DNA from: Chloroflexia bacterium
GTDB taxonomy: Bacteria; Chloroflexota; Chloroflexia; Thermomicrobiales; JALYUS01
Reading direction: 5' to 3'
Length of the DNA: 9,317 nt
Assembly (NCBI GenBank): GCA_025928215.1
Contig: JAICJW010000164.1
Span: 1 to 9,317 of the forward strand
Positions 1 through 5,847 of this stretch are shown here, in pieces. Position 1 is the first letter of the stretch; every line of letters starts with the position of its first letter. The notes beneath the pieces were generated by a model, which had not been told where the DNA came from, searched no databases, and worked only from the letters and a program-made list of their open reading frames with translations. The position numbers were made by a program, and so were the translations under genes.

Positions 1-700
1 ATTTGACGCGTGCATCCGGCTGCACACCGGTCGCGGGGATCGGCGGCGGCGCGACGCCGCCGGGCAACTCCGCCATCCACTGGTTTACGGCGTCGAGGGC
101 ATCGTCCTCGTCCACCTTCCCCGCGATGGAGACGACCATACTGCCGGTGTGGTAGGCCATCTCCATGTAGTCGGTGAAGGTCTTTCGCGTCATCGCCTGA
201 ATCGTCTCGTCCGTACCGAGCACCGGGCGACCAAGCGGGTGATTCGGGAACATCATCTCCTGGAAGGTGCGGGGCGCGAGGGCCATCGGCTGGTCCTCGT
301 ACATGCGGATTTCCTGAATGATCGTTCCCTTCTCGCGCTCGATCTCCTCCGGGTCAAACGTCGAGTGGAAGAGCATATCCGTCAGGACATCAAGCCCGAC
401 CTTGTAATGTTCCGGCGCAAGGCGGGTGTAATACGCGGTCATTTCCTCGGAGGTGAAGGCGTTGAATTGGCCGCCGAGGCCGTCAATCAGGCTGGAAATA
501 TCCCGCGTGGTCGGGCGGCGCTCCGTGCCCTTGAAAAACATATGCTCGGAGAAATGCGCGATGCCATTCACCGCCGGCGCTTCCCATCGCGCGCCGACAC
601 CGACGCCAATGACCACCGTCACGGAGGTTGTCGCGTCCATGGGCGTGATGTACACGCGCAGGCCATTGTCGAAAACGTGCTTGTGGTATTCGATTGCCAT
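1..700 (-). CDS. M16 family zinc metallopeptidase, N-terminal part (runs off the left edge)
   Basis: This is the N-terminal half of an insulinase/processing-peptidase-like M16 protease; 233 residues are visible and the rest lies beyond base 1. It opens with MAIEYHKHVFDNGLRV, the usual first strand of the family. The inverted zinc motif HxxEH is present as HFSEH at residues 49-53 (the most common form is HFLEH), followed by MFFKGT. The third zinc ligand is expected 77 residues after the second His and is found as Glu130 in the segment KGTIIQEIRMYED. Family members cleave peptides or small proteins, and single-chain bacterial members are usually a little over 400 residues, so roughly half is missing here. 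The ATG at 698-700 was chosen because the homologous region starts there. An in-frame ATG 16 codons upstream is possible but adds sequence unlike the family. The gene is divergent from the exported-protein gene at 924. The natural substrate cannot be told from the sequence. Confidence 0.93.
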   Translation of the reverse strand, partial: MAIEYHKHVFDNGLRVYITPMDATTSVTVVIGVGVGARWEAPAVNGIAHFSEHMFFKGTERRPTTRDISSLIDGLGGQFNAFTSEEMTAYYTRLAPEHYKVGLDVLTDMLFHSTFDPEEIEREKGTIIQEIRMYEDQPMALAPRTFQEMMFPNHPLGRPVLGTDETIQAMTRKTFTDYMEMAYHTGSMVVSIAGKVDEDDALDAVNQWMAELPGGVAPPPIPATGVQPDARVK

Positions 701-893
701 ATTCTGTCTTGCCCCCAAACTGTTCGAGTACCCGTCGCAAGGCCACATTTGCAGGATTGTACTCCGTACTGACCGCCCTGTCTCCGACTCCCCGACCAAC
801 GACCCGGTAGTATGTCACGAATGATGCACCTATTCTCTTCGGTGTTGACATTTATGGTATGCTTTTTACGCCGTGATGAATGGCGCAGGTCTA

Positions 894-899
894 TACAAT
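894..899 (+). promoter_or_regulatory. Possible -10 box upstream of the exported-protein gene
   Basis: TACAAT matches five of six consensus positions and lies in the AT-richest part of the 223-base divergent gap. It is about 11 bases ahead of the Shine-Dalgarno-like AGGGGGA at 911-917. No good -35 hexamer lies at 16-18 bases; the only TTGACA (845-850) is too far away. This is a weak call based on one hexamer. Confidence 0.25.
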
Positions 900-923
900 A
901 TCATGAAATGAGGGGGAAGCCAG

Positions 924-1352
924 ATGGGTGATGGGGGCTTCTTAGAGGGAGGCATGTCGCGTCGTGAGGCGATGAAGATCGCCCTCAAGGCGGGAGCGTA
1001 CGCGGCGCCGGTCGTCGTTGCCGCTGCCGTACCGGTGGGCGTTGCCGCCGCGACGCCGCCGCCGCTCGGATGCAGCGCAACGACCACGTCCGGCGGGGCG
1101 GGCGTAACAACCAACGTCCATGAGTTGGGGCGCACAAGCGGTCATTTCGTCTTCGATTGGGACGCGCTGGCCATACCGGACAAGTTTGACATCTACTATC
1201 AGGGAGCGCTCGTATTCTCGACGGGGTTTGTCTCCTTCACAGGAACGCACACGATTACGTACTCCGGCACCTCGTCGAGAGTGACCGTGGTTGTCACGGG
1301 CAGTGCGCCCGGCACGGCATGGAACTACATCGTCAACTGCCCCGTCCCCTGA
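924..1352 (+). CDS. Small exported protein with twin-arginine-type leader
   Basis: This 142-residue protein is not one I can name. Residues 12-19 read SRREAMKI, a twin-arginine-like start (RR at 13-14). An Ala/Val-rich hydrophobic stretch with the phrase AYAAPVVV follows to about residue 43, with a plausible cleavage after AAA at 41-43. The mature part, about 99 residues, is rich in Thr, Ser, Gly, Val and aromatic residues with alternating hydrophobic positions. This suggests a small beta-sandwich; the run IPDKFDIYYQG (84-94) and the ending GTAWNYIVNCP (130-140) stand out. It has two cysteines, Cys50 and Cys139, near the two ends of the mature chain, so a disulfide outside the cell is plausible (inference). 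Two starts compete. ATG 924 has AGGGGGA six bases upstream. ATG 954 has AGGGAGG only one base upstream but gives a more compact leader. A PqqD-like gene follows 73 bases downstream on the same strand, suggesting joint expression. Confidence 0.75.
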   Translation: MGDGGFLEGGMSRREAMKIALKAGAYAAPVVVAAAVPVGVAAATPPPLGCSATTTSGGAGVTTNVHELGRTSGHFVFDWDALAIPDKFDIYYQGALVFSTGFVSFTGTHTITYSGTSSRVTVVVTGSAPGTAWNYIVNCPVP

Positions 1353-1425
1353 GCGCATCGCCATGCGCACCAGACGTGTCGAGGAAGCGGGCTGCTGCGG
1401 CGTCAGCGTGAGCGGAGAGGGAACC

Positions 1426-1770
1426 ATGATGATCTCTTTGCACGAGAAGCGTGACGATACGTCTGCGACGATGGCAGGTGTGGGCGATGAATGCTCCGGT
1501 GGCGAGCGACCCCAAAAGGCCCCCTGCGTGCGAGAAGAACTCCTGCCGGACGGGGGAATGGTCCTCTATCACACATGTCGGCAACAACTGATGACGCTCA
1601 ACCCGACAGCAGCCCTCATCTGGGAGTGCTGCGACGGCGTGCATAGCCTCGAGATGATTGCCCAGGAGTTGCGCGACGTCTTTCCTGACGCACCGGCCAT
1701 CGAGGAAGATGTCTTGGCAGTACTGCAGGAATTCATTGATCGGGCGATGATTGGCGATGACAACCTGTAG
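1426..1770 (+). CDS. PqqD family peptide-recognition (RRE) protein
   Basis: This 114-residue protein has a PqqD-like domain from about residue 35 to 110. PqqD-type domains form winged-helix RiPP recognition elements that bind a leader peptide and present it to a modifying enzyme. The family signature can be followed in order: REELLPDGGMVLYH (strands), LMTLNPTAALIWECCDG (the LN-x-TAA-x-IW-x-x-x-DG core, about 56-71), then SLEMIAQEL and a C-terminal helix with VLAVLQEFIDRAMI. The first 30 residues are polar and not conserved in the family as I know it. I chose ATG 1426 (ATG 1429 follows directly) because GGAGAGG at 1414-1420 is well placed; the frame is open further upstream but without a convincing start. 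No PqqE-like radical SAM, protease or transporter gene adjoins it; the next gene is convergent. The neighbouring RR-leader protein is the obvious candidate partner, but this is inference. Confidence 0.85.
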   Translation: MMISLHEKRDDTSATMAGVGDECSGGERPQKAPCVREELLPDGGMVLYHTCRQQLMTLNPTAALIWECCDGVHSLEMIAQELRDVFPDAPAIEEDVLAVLQEFIDRAMIGDDNL

Positions 1771-1777
1771 GAGAGCT

Positions 1778-1826
1778 GCGACGCGCGTGCAGGGCGACCC
1801 GCATCAAGGGTCGCTCCGCACGTCGC
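1778..1826. terminator. Imperfect long hairpin between convergent genes
   Basis: GCGACCC at 1794-1800 and GGGTCGC at 1808-1814 are exact reverse complements around a 7-base loop. The stem continues outward with GTGC (1787-1790) pairing GCAC (1818-1821) and GCGAC (1778-1782) pairing GTCGC (1822-1826), leaving small bulges. It lies just after the stop of the PqqD-like gene and before the end of the convergent thiolase, so it could stop transcription from both sides. There is no T-run on either side, so it is not a classical intrinsic terminator. Confidence 0.45.
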
Positions 1827-1850
1827 TCAATTCGGCTCGCGTGCTGATCC

Positions 1851-3032
1851 TTAGGCCGATGGATTCTCCAACACAACGGCGATCCCCTGCCCGCCGCCGA
1901 TGCATGCCGTGACGATACCGTACCGCTCGCCGCGCCGCCGGAGTTCGTAAATCAGTTTGACGGCGAGGATGTTTCCCGTCGCGCCAATCGGGTGGCCGAG
2001 TGCGATGGCGCCCCCATTGACATTCACTTTATCCATATCCAGGCCGAGTGCGCGGATACAGGCGAGCGATTGCGCCGCGAATGCTTCGTTCAGTTCGAAG
2101 AGCGCGATGTCATCAAGCGTCAGGTCCGTTTTCGCCAGCACCTTACGCACGGCGGGTACGGGGCCAATACCCATATACTCCGGTTCGACGCCGACGACGG
2201 CCCAGCCGACGACGCGGGCAAGCGGGGTGATTCCCCGCGCCTCCGCTTCCGATCCCGCCATCATCACCGTTGCGCTACCCGCGTCGTTGATACCGGCGGC
2301 GTTCCCGGCGGTGACGCTGCCCTCCTTCTCGAAGGCAGGCGAGAGTTTCGCCAGCGCTTCGGCGGTCGTCTCCGGGCGCGGGTGCTCGTCACGCGTCACT
2401 TCCACCGTCGTCCGCCGGGGGCCGGGAGCGGTGACAGGGACGATCTCCGCATCGAAGCGGCCCGCCTCAACAGCCGCAGCCGTCCGCTGCTGGCTAAGGA
2501 GGCTGAAGGCGTCCTGATCGGCGCGGCTCACGCCATCGCGCCGGGCGATATTCTCCGCCGTCGTGCCCATGTGGCGGCAGGAAAACGGGTCCGAGAGTGT
2601 GAGCGTCAGGGCATCTCTGAGCGCCGCATCACCGAGGCGTGTTCCCCAGCGCACATCGGCGAGCAGCGGGTAGCCGCTCATCTTCTCGGCGCCACCCGCC
2701 ACGACAATCCGCGCGTCCCCCGCGAGGATCGCCTGCGCCGCGCTGCCGATTGCCTGCGCCCCGGAGCCGCAGAGGCGGTTGACGGTATACGCCGGTATCT
2801 CAATCGGTAGCCCCGCTCCGAGGCTGACTGCCCGCGCGATATAGGCGTCCTGCCCGATCTGGCCGACGCAGCCGATCACCACATCGTCCACATCGCCTGG
2901 CGGGATGCCGCAATCCGCCAGCGCCGCGCGCACGGCGGTCGCACCGAGCGTCGCGGTCGGAACATCCTTGAATGCCTTGCCAAAGGCGCCAATCGCGGTC
3001 CGCTTCGCCGCGACGATCACTGCCGAATCCAT
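1851..3032 (-). CDS. Acetyl-CoA C-acetyltransferase (thiolase)
   Basis: This 393-residue, full-length thiolase should condense two acetyl-CoA to acetoacetyl-CoA or run the reverse, cleaving 3-ketoacyl-CoA, in the cytoplasm. All family active-site elements are present. The nucleophile Cys88 lies in NRLCGSGAQAI, NEAF is at 315-318, His347 lies in GGAIALGHPIGATG, and the acid/base Cys377 lies in CIGGGQG. These positions agree within a residue with the biosynthetic-type thiolases such as that of Zoogloea. The covering-loop Met-rich segment of short-chain thiolases is present in part (SCRHMGTTAENIA, 151-163). The start is supported by GGAGGG six bases upstream. The gene is divergent from an acyl-CoA thioesterase, which fits a role in CoA-ester metabolism. 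Whether it serves acetoacetyl-CoA synthesis or degradation of longer or aromatic-derived acids cannot be decided from the sequence. Confidence 0.95.
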   Translation of the reverse strand: MDSAVIVAAKRTAIGAFGKAFKDVPTATLGATAVRAALADCGIPPGDVDDVVIGCVGQIGQDAYIARAVSLGAGLPIEIPAYTVNRLCGSGAQAIGSAAQAILAGDARIVVAGGAEKMSGYPLLADVRWGTRLGDAALRDALTLTLSDPFSCRHMGTTAENIARRDGVSRADQDAFSLLSQQRTAAAVEAGRFDAEIVPVTAPGPRRTTVEVTRDEHPRPETTAEALAKLSPAFEKEGSVTAGNAAGINDAGSATVMMAGSEAEARGITPLARVVGWAVVGVEPEYMGIGPVPAVRKVLAKTDLTLDDIALFELNEAFAAQSLACIRALGLDMDKVNVNGGAIALGHPIGATGNILAVKLIYELRRRGERYGIVTACIGGGQGIAVVLENPSA

Positions 3033-3063
3033 GTCGTCCCTCCGTAGCCGAATGTTTCCTGCT

Positions 3064-3069
3064 ATTGTA
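3064..3069 (-). promoter_or_regulatory. Possible -10 box for the thiolase gene
   Basis: Read on the minus strand this is TACAAT, 31 bases ahead of the thiolase ATG. That leaves a short leader containing GGAGGG. The expected -35 position shows no good match, so the call rests on one hexamer. Confidence 0.3.
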
Positions 3070-3093
3070 CCGCCATCTGCTAGACTGCGTGGA

Positions 3094-3138
3094 GGCAGGC
3101 GTCTCGCCTGCCCTCGCTATGGCAGGCTGTAGCCCGCC
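3094..3138. repeat. REP-like double hairpin in the divergent thiolase/thioesterase gap
   Basis: Two hairpins lie close together. GGCAGGCG at 3094-3101 and CGCCTGCC at 3105-3112 are perfect 8-base complements around a 3-base loop. Then GGC, A, GGCT at 3121-3128 faces AGCC, C, GCC at 3131-3138 across a 2-base loop, with one mismatch. Such paired GC-rich palindromes in non-coding gaps are typical of dispersed REP-type repeats. It is a single copy in this window, so repetition in the genome is inferred. It lies between the two start codons and just upstream of the thioesterase ribosome-binding region. Confidence 0.5.
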
Positions 3139-3162
3139 ACCACCGGGAGAAGATAGGCGGCG

Positions 3163-3603
3163 ATGGCACGAGACGACTTCCATTTCGTTCATACGCTCCG
3201 CGTCCGGTACGATGAGATTGACGGCCAGCGGATCGTCTACAACGGTCGCTACCTCACGTACATGGACATCGCCCAGACCGAGTATTTCCGCACGGGCCTT
3301 GGTCTGCATCTGTATGACCTCGCGGACGCCAATATATTCGATGTCGCGACGGTGCATGTCGAACTCGATTATCTGCGCTCCTTCGTGCTCGATGATCTGG
3401 TGGCGATTGGCGTTCGCTGCACGGCAATCGGCACGACGAGCCTGACCTTCGCATTCGAGATGTGGAAAGAGGGTGATCCCGAGGCGTCTTTCCGCGCGAC
3501 CGCCGTGTTCGTTAACTTCGATCCGGCCCAACGAGCGAAGCGGCCCGTACCCGCCATTGTCCGCGAGGCGATCGCGCGGTTGGAACGCTGGGAGCGCGTG
3601 TGA
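3163..3603 (+). CDS. Acyl-CoA thioesterase, 4HBT/YbgC-like hotdog fold
   Basis: This 146-residue cytoplasmic enzyme is expected to hydrolyse an acyl-CoA or aromatic acyl-CoA thioester to the free acid and CoA. The N-terminal block VRYDEIDGQRIVYNGRYLTY (14-33) follows the family pattern of E. coli YbgC (Y-x-D-x-D-x-x-x-V-V-Y-x-x-x-Y). It places the catalytic aspartate at Asp20, with Tyr26 and Asn27 in the same loop and the long hotdog helix after it (MDIAQTEYFRTGL). The strand ELDYLRSFVLDDLVAIGV (71-88) and the later strands fit the fold, and the length is normal. The start is ATG 3163, with GGGAGAAG at 3145-3152 and AGGCGG nearer the ATG. Its stop overlaps the methyltransferase start by four bases, so the two are translationally coupled. 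The substrate is unknown; the divergent thiolase suggests acyl-CoA turnover. Confidence 0.85.
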   Translation: MARDDFHFVHTLRVRYDEIDGQRIVYNGRYLTYMDIAQTEYFRTGLGLHLYDLADANIFDVATVHVELDYLRSFVLDDLVAIGVRCTAIGTTSLTFAFEMWKEGDPEASFRATAVFVNFDPAQRAKRPVPAIVREAIARLERWERV

Positions 3604-4259
3604 CCGTGAACGCCGACGATCCGAAGGCGATAGTCACGCGCGGTTACGACGCGATTGCCGAGCGATATCTCGCCTGGTCCGCGACGGTTCGTGTCGCGGA
3701 GCGCGAGCGGTACACGCGACTGCTCCTTGATCTCCTTCCCTCCGGCGCGGCGCTTCTCGAACTGGGCTGTGGTGCCGGTATCCCGACGACGCAGCGCCTC
3801 GCCACCCGATTCGCGGTGACGGGGATCGACCTCTCACCGCGTCAAATCGTGCTGGCGCGAGAGAACGTGCCGAATGCGACCCTCATCACCGGGGATATGA
3901 CGGTGCTCCCCTTTCCGCCCGCATCGTTCGATGCTGTTTGCGCGTTTTACGCGATCACCCACGTCCCGCGCGAGGAGCATGCGGACTTGCTGGCGAAGAT
4001 CGCATCGTGGCTCCGACCGGGCGGTCTCTTCGTCGCCTCGTTCAGCAATGGCGGCACGACGGGCGAGATCGAGGAGAATTGGCACGGCGCGCCGATGTAC
4101 TTCAGCGGGTATGATGCGGAGACGAACCGGCAGTTCGTGCGCGATGCCGGCCTCGTTATCGAGCAGAGCCGCGCGGAAACCGACGGAGAGTTTGGCAGGC
4201 CGGCGACATTTCTCTGGATTGTGGCACGCACGCCGCACGAGAGCGATGAAAGGAAATAA
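3600..4259 (+). CDS. Class I SAM-dependent methyltransferase
   Basis: This 219-residue protein has a methyltransferase domain from about residue 45 to 148. SAM-binding motif I is LLELGCGAG at 52-60. The acidic residue at the end of the second strand is Asp77 in VTGIDLSP. Motif III is TLITGDM (94-100), followed by LPFPPASFDAV and the post-motif helix, then WLRPGG (137-142). This is the general small-molecule methyltransferase layout (Methyltransf_11/25 type); the methyl acceptor cannot be predicted. The GTG at 3600 is taken as start because GGGAG at 3590-3594 is five bases upstream and it gives the common 4-base overlap with the thioesterase. GTG 3606 is an alternative. The M20 amidohydrolase starts three bases after its stop, so the three genes very likely form an operon. 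Confidence 0.88.
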   Translation: MTVNADDPKAIVTRGYDAIAERYLAWSATVRVAERERYTRLLLDLLPSGAALLELGCGAGIPTTQRLATRFAVTGIDLSPRQIVLARENVPNATLITGDMTVLPFPPASFDAVCAFYAITHVPREEHADLLAKIASWLRPGGLFVASFSNGGTTGEIEENWHGAPMYFSGYDAETNRQFVRDAGLVIEQSRAETDGEFGRPATFLWIVARTPHESDERK

Positions 4260-4262
4260 CCG

Positions 4263-5516
4263 ATGGCAGATGTTGCGGCATTGAAAGCGGCGGCGCAGCG
4301 CGAAGTCGAGCAGGTCTCGCGGATGCTGATCGGATGCAGCGACTGGATGGCGGACAACCCCGAACTCGGCTTGCAGGAATACCAGGCATCCGCGAAGTTG
4401 ACGGAGATGCTGGAGGAGTTCAGCGCGGAGGTTGAGCGGGGGATCGCCGGCCTCGACACTGCCTTCCGCGCCACCTTGCCCGGCGGCGACCCGGATGGCC
4501 CGACCATCGCGATCATTGCCGAATACGACGCGCTGCCCGATGTCGGGCATGGCTGCGGGCACAACATCATCGCCAATGCGGCGATTGGCGCGGGCATCGC
4601 CCTTTCGCGGCTCGGCCAGCAGGGGCTGCTACCGGGGCGGGTCGTCGTGCTTGGCACCCCGGCGGAAGAATCCGCCGTCCCGAATGCGGGCGGCAAGATT
4701 CCCGTGCTGGAACATGGCTATTTCGATGGCGTGGACGCGGCGATCATGATCCACCCGCAGACGCAGGATTTCATCGCGCTGAAACCCTCGATGGTCGCGT
4801 ATGGGATTGATTTCATGTTCCACGGCCGCGCCGCGCACGCCGCCGCGAACCCGGACACCGGCATCAACGCACTCGACGCCGTCATCCAGACCTTCAACAA
4901 CGTCGGGATGCTGCGGCAACAGGTGCGCTCCGAGGCGCGTATTCACGGCGTTGTGACGAGTGGCGGCGGCGCGCCGAATGTCATCCCGCCGTATGCCGCC
5001 TGTCGCTTCCGTATCCGCTCGTACGATCCTGTTTACGCCGCCGACTTGAAGCGGCGCGTCGTCGCCTGCGCCGAAGGGGCGGCAACCGCCACCGGCGCGC
5101 GGTTGGAATGGAAGGAATATATCAAGCCGTACCAGAGTTACGTCCCGAACCGCGCGCTCGGCGCGGTGATGCGCGCCAATATGGAGGAGATTGGCCGGGA
5201 TGTGCAGGATGGCCCCCCGCGCGACGGCGGCGGCTCGACCGACTTCGGCAATGTCAGCCACGATGTGCCATCCGTCTACGCCTATATCGGCATCTGCGGC
5301 GAGGAGGCGGGCTGGCACTCGCGCGAGGTCGCCGTCGCAACGAAGACCGAGCGGGGCCATGCATCGCTGATCGCAGGGGCGAAGACGATGGCAATGACGG
5401 CGATTGACCTGATGACGAACCCGAATGCCGTCGCGGCGGCGAAGGCGGAACACACGGCGGCAATGGCGCCGATCCGCGAGGGATTGGCTAAGGTTGAGGC
5501 AGGCGGCGCGGCATAG
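4263..5516 (+). CDS. M20 family amidohydrolase, AbgB/PM20D2-like
   Basis: This 417-residue, full-length metal-dependent amidohydrolase/dipeptidase belongs to the M20D branch that includes p-aminobenzoyl-glutamate hydrolase AbgB and mammalian PM20D2. Visible signatures are EYDALPDVGHGCGHN (87-101, likely metal ligands Cys98 and His100) and GTPAEE (131-136, catalytic Glu and metal-binding Glu). Also present are MIHPQ (162-166, metal His), FHGRAAHAAANP (186-197, dimerisation-domain His192), GGGAPNVIP (234-242) and STDFGNVSHDVPS (325-337). A late His366 in GHASL is the likely last ligand. There is no signal peptide, so it should act in the cytoplasm on an acyl-amino acid or dipeptide. AAAGGA eight bases ahead of the ATG supports the start. 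It is last in an operon with the thioesterase and the methyltransferase; how the three activities connect is not evident. Confidence 0.92.
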   Translation: MADVAALKAAAQREVEQVSRMLIGCSDWMADNPELGLQEYQASAKLTEMLEEFSAEVERGIAGLDTAFRATLPGGDPDGPTIAIIAEYDALPDVGHGCGHNIIANAAIGAGIALSRLGQQGLLPGRVVVLGTPAEESAVPNAGGKIPVLEHGYFDGVDAAIMIHPQTQDFIALKPSMVAYGIDFMFHGRAAHAAANPDTGINALDAVIQTFNNVGMLRQQVRSEARIHGVVTSGGGAPNVIPPYAACRFRIRSYDPVYAADLKRRVVACAEGAATATGARLEWKEYIKPYQSYVPNRALGAVMRANMEEIGRDVQDGPPRDGGGSTDFGNVSHDVPSVYAYIGICGEEAGWHSREVAVATKTERGHASLIAGAKTMAMTAIDLMTNPNAVAAAKAEHTAAMAPIREGLAKVEAGGAA

Positions 5517-5539
5517 GGCCGGATGCAGCAGCGAAGCGC

Positions 5540-5570
5540 TCCGTTCAGGCTCGTCGAAGACAGGAACGGA
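5540..5570. terminator. Inverted repeat between the amidohydrolase and the kinase remnant
   Basis: TCCGTTC at 5540-5546 and GAACGGA at 5564-5570 are exact reverse complements with 17 bases between them. The position, 24 bases after the amidohydrolase stop and in a convergent gap, suits a transcription stop or a dispersed repeat. There is no T-run. The repeat overlaps the last codons of the kinase remnant on the other strand. Confidence 0.35.
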
Positions 5571-5827
5571 TCGCCGCCAACGCGCCATCGAAGTCTACGT
5601 TCTCCAGATCGGTCATATCGAGGGTGAACGTCTCGCCGCCGTCCAACGGGTCGTGCCGGCCGCGCTCCAGCATCTCCTCGAACTCGCCGTGCCGCAACTC
5701 GTCGCGATGCCCCGGATGCCGCTAGCCGGAGATGGAGTTCGTCCGCGAGGCGGCGGCCGATCGTCGTTTTCCCGGTGGCTGGTGGCCCGGTGACGATGAT
5801 AATGAGCGGTTGCTTCATGGCGTTCAA
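5545..5827 (-). pseudogene. Remnant of a small P-loop (AAA/zeta-toxin-like) kinase with internal deletion
   Basis: The N-terminus is intact. From TTG 5827 (AAGGGAG well placed upstream) or ATG 5818 it reads MKQPLIIIVTGPP then ATGKTTIGRRLADELHL, a clear Walker A (GPPATGKTT) with its strand and helix. At about 5728 the reading frame stops making sense. In another frame, from about 5722 down to a TGA at 5547-5545, the minus strand encodes RHPGHRDE then LRHGEFEEMLERGRHDPLD, a GGETFTLDMTDLENVDFDG stretch and AAIRSCLRRA. That is the C-terminal end of the same kinase family, including the RHPGH arginine loop. In such kinases, usually about 170-190 residues, these two parts are separated by roughly 100 residues. 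So an internal segment of about 300 bases appears lost and the ends are out of frame. It lies 20 bases downstream of the cation exchanger on the same strand and was probably cotranscribed with it. Function is presumed lost. Confidence 0.75.
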
Positions 5828-5847
5828 CGATTCTCCCTTCTACAGAC

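Noticed and set aside
149..772. Long open frame on the plus strand over the M16 gene
   Set aside because: It mirrors the M16 peptidase on the other strand, has no ribosome-binding site and gives an Arg/His-rich sequence without motifs.
845..850. TTGACA as a -35 box
   Set aside because: No acceptable -10 hexamer occurs 16-18 bases downstream (the sequence there is GC-rich); the nearest AT-rich hexamers are too close or too far.
483..851. Minus-strand frame overlapping the start of the M16 gene
   Set aside because: It is a different frame from the peptidase and shows no family motif; the peptidase frame carries HFSEH and Glu130.
1291..1425. N-terminal extension of the PqqD-like protein
   Set aside because: It would overlap the end of the exported-protein gene and gives an Arg-rich non-conserved segment; ATG 1426 has a good ribosome-binding site.
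1992..2810. 272-codon plus-strand frame inside the thiolase gene
   Set aside because: It is the shadow of a high-GC coding region; the minus-strand thiolase has every catalytic motif.
2800..3531. Minus-strand frame across thiolase start and thioesterase
   Set aside because: It spans the divergent intergenic region and the double hairpin, overlaps two well-supported genes and matches no family.
5282..5827. Single 181-residue kinase-like protein
   Set aside because: Only the first ~36 residues resemble a kinase; the rest is an out-of-frame read of the remnant and then the antisense of the amidohydrolase.
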